DNA of 6,867 nt from an uncultured Bacteroidales bacterium (GTDB lineage: Bacteria > Bacteroidota > Bacteroidia > Bacteroidales > Muribaculaceae): contig USIN01000097.1 in the NCBI GenBank assembly GCA_900554715.1, forward strand, positions 1 to 6,867, given 5' to 3'. A program made the position numbers and the translations under genes. Of the stretch, positions 5,451-6,867 are shown in pieces. The first letter of the stretch is position 1; each line of letters starts with the position of its first letter. A model generated the notes under the pieces. It saw only the letters and a program-made list of their open reading frames with translations. It ran no database searches and was not told the DNA's origin.

Positions 5451-6867
5451 TCAGAAGCGCCATTGGAGGGTAGCGAGGAGGGTGCGGCGGCGCAGGTCGA
5501 AGTGGTGTTGGCTGCGCGACAGGGTACCGTAGGTGACGTAGTCATACCGGCGGCGGTCGAGCAGGTTGTCGGCGGTGAGCGACAGGCGCAGTTTCGGTCT
5601 TATCTGCCACGCAGCCGAGAGATCGAGAAGAATAAGATTGCCGGTATTGCCTTCGGGGAAACTGGTGAGGTAGTGTTCGGCTGCGGCGGTCAGCTGGAGT
5701 CTGTCGTCGGGGATGATGGTTGCAGAGAGCCGTTCGACGAGCGAGTGGCTTGTGTTCGGGTCACCTGTAATTCTGAAGCGCGAGTAAGCATAGGTCGCTT
5801 CGTAGTTCATCGACAGCCATTTGGCGATGCTGCCTTTGAAATATGGTTTGGCTGAGAGCGAGGTCATGCTGTAGGGTACAGTCTCACTGTCACGCATCGC
5901 CGAGGCTGTCGTGCGCGAGGCGTTCATCTCGCATCCGACGACAAAGCGGCTGTGACCAAGCCCTTTGCTGACGCCGCCGCTTAGTTGCCAAAGGTCGGTG
6001 CCGTTGACTTTGTCGGCATAGGTTGTGACGACATAGTCGCCGACAAAGAGCAGGCTGTTTATAACCGACGACGATGAGTGGCTGTAAGATGCAGAGGCGT
6101 TGACGAAGAAAGCCTTCAACGGATTGCGGTAGCGATACCCGGCTGAGACCGTGGAGCTGTGGCTGTAGCCGCCGAAGTCGCGGGCGATGAATATGTTGCG
6201 GTAATCACTGAGCACGGGTGCTTCCAGAGCCATCGCGGGCTGAGGGGTGCCGAGACGGTATGACATGGCGCAGGTCAGCTCTGATTTGGCTGTGAACTGA
6301 CGGCGCACACTCAGCCGCGGCGAGGTCTCGAAGTAGTCATGCCGGCCGTCGAGGCTGTGATGGCGCCATTTGAGCGGTGCGCGCAGCGAGAGCCGCCAGC
6401 CGCCGCGCTCGAAGTCGACACGTGGGCGGACGTATAAATCAGATAGAAACGAATTGTGGATGCCGTGGTTGTCATAGGCTTTAATGCCCGTCAGGGCGGT
6501 GTTGAAACGTCGCGCGTCGATGTCGAGTCCAACCTCGAGATAATAGCGCCAGAAGCGGGTGATGCGTCCCAGCTGGGTCTCGGTAGTGCTCCGCAGGCCG
6601 GTTGTCGAGAAACGTTGGGCGACATCGCCTTCGCCGATAGCGTCAAGGCGGTCGATGTCGCGGTCGAAGCTATTGCGCGACGTGAGGGTGAAGACCTTGC
6701 GGTCGTTGCGTTTGACGAGCTTCAGATCGTTCACGGCCGACAGACTGCGCCGGCCGATGTGCTGCCTTACGTCAAACGAACCGCTGACGCCCGAGCGCGA
6801 CCGGTCGTCGATGGCATTGACCGTCAGCTTGTCGAGATTGATCTGCCGTTCATTGCCTTTGGCGTTG
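5451..6867 (-). CDS. Outer-membrane beta-barrel, TonB-dependent receptor type, N-terminus beyond window
   Basis: The visible 471 residues are the C-terminal barrel of a large outer-membrane protein, most likely a TonB-dependent receptor of the Bacteroidales type that takes up an unidentified nutrient using energy from TonB-ExbBD. The frame is open to the window edge; the GTG at 6734 is internal, because coding sequence continues upstream (ending at the edge with NAKGNERQINLDKLTVNAI). The protein is made of alternating polar/hydrophobic strands rich in Arg, Tyr, Ser and Thr, with strand pairs such as WRLSLRAPLKWRHH and LTCAMSYRLG. Near the end is LRLSLTADNLLDRRRYDY, a pattern common near the end of such barrels, and the last residues LLATLQWRF finish with Phe, the usual signal for BAM-mediated insertion. 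The plug domain, signal peptide and any carboxypeptidase-like N-terminal domain are outside the window, so a TonB-independent barrel is not excluded. Neither substrate nor partner can be named. Confidence 0.8.
   Translation of the reverse strand, partial: NAKGNERQINLDKLTVNAIDDRSRSGVSGSFDVRQHIGRRSLSAVNDLKLVKRNDRKVFTLTSRNSFDRDIDRLDAIGEGDVAQRFSTTGLRSTTETQLGRITRFWRYYLEVGLDIDARRFNTALTGIKAYDNHGIHNSFLSDLYVRPRVDFERGGWRLSLRAPLKWRHHSLDGRHDYFETSPRLSVRRQFTAKSELTCAMSYRLGTPQPAMALEAPVLSDYRNIFIARDFGGYSHSSTVSAGYRYRNPLKAFFVNASASYSHSSSSVINSLLFVGDYVVTTYADKVNGTDLWQLSGGVSKGLGHSRFVVGCEMNASRTTASAMRDSETVPYSMTSLSAKPYFKGSIAKWLSMNYEATYAYSRFRITGDPNTSHSLVERLSATIIPDDRLQLTAAAEHYLTSFPEGNTGNLILLDLSAAWQIRPKLRLSLTADNLLDRRRYDYVTYGTLSRSQHHFDLRRRTLLATLQWRF

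Noticed and set aside
5463..5855. 130-codon open frame on the plus strand
   Set aside because: It lies entirely opposite the receptor barrel, has the Val/Gly/Glu-rich composition of a mirror of a GC-rich gene, and no promoter or recognisable domain.
6732..6734. GTG as the start of the receptor gene
   Set aside because: The same frame stays open and barrel-like for 44 more codons to the window edge, so this GTG is an internal valine codon.

Overview
The window looks like a chromosomal segment of an anaerobic gut-type member of the Bacteroidota, most likely order Bacteroidales and possibly Muribaculaceae-like. The support is indirect. Several intergenic regions carry the Bacteroidota -7 promoter motif TAnnTTTG, most clearly upstream of the toxin-antitoxin pair. 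Most genes lack a strong Shine-Dalgarno sequence. There is a rubrerythrin, typical of anaerobes, and a large outer-membrane barrel of the TonB-dependent receptor type. The family-level placement is a guess.

Layout from left to right. (1) 1-339, +: C-terminal part of a RimJ/RimL-type GNAT acetyltransferase, cut by the window edge. (2) 363-1664, +: an exported purple-acid-phosphatase-like metallophosphoesterase, 23 bp downstream and probably co-transcribed. (3) 1665-1918: convergent intergenic region with a perfect 12-bp hairpin and a short competing hairpin. (4) 1919-2461, -: rubrerythrin. (5) 2462-2684: divergent promoter region with one -7 box on each strand. (6) 2685-3149, +: a second GNAT acetyltransferase, of a YvbK-like type. 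(7) 3215-4528, +: a Cat2-like acetyl-CoA hydrolase/CoA-transferase with its own -7 box. (8) 4625-5282, +: a higB-higA type II toxin-antitoxin operon with a textbook Bacteroidota promoter, an 18-bp inverted repeat over the -33 element, and a strong terminator at 5302-5338. (9) 5451-6867, -: C-terminal 471 residues of an outer-membrane beta-barrel of the TonB-dependent receptor type, running off the right edge.

The genes do not form one pathway. They are separate housekeeping or accessory functions: protein or small-molecule acetylation, phosphoester hydrolysis outside the cytoplasm, peroxide detoxification, acyl-CoA/carboxylate exchange, an addiction module, and outer-membrane uptake. The toxin-antitoxin islet is clearly more AT-rich than the CoA-transferase before it and the receptor after it, which suggests it was acquired separately.

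I found no rRNA, tRNA, CRISPR array, insertion sequence or convincing new multi-gene system. The points most worth a second look are the altered last metal-binding motif of the phosphoesterase, the operator architecture of the higBA promoter, the promoter box that overrules the longest start of the second acetyltransferase, and the mutually exclusive hairpins in the convergent intergenic region.
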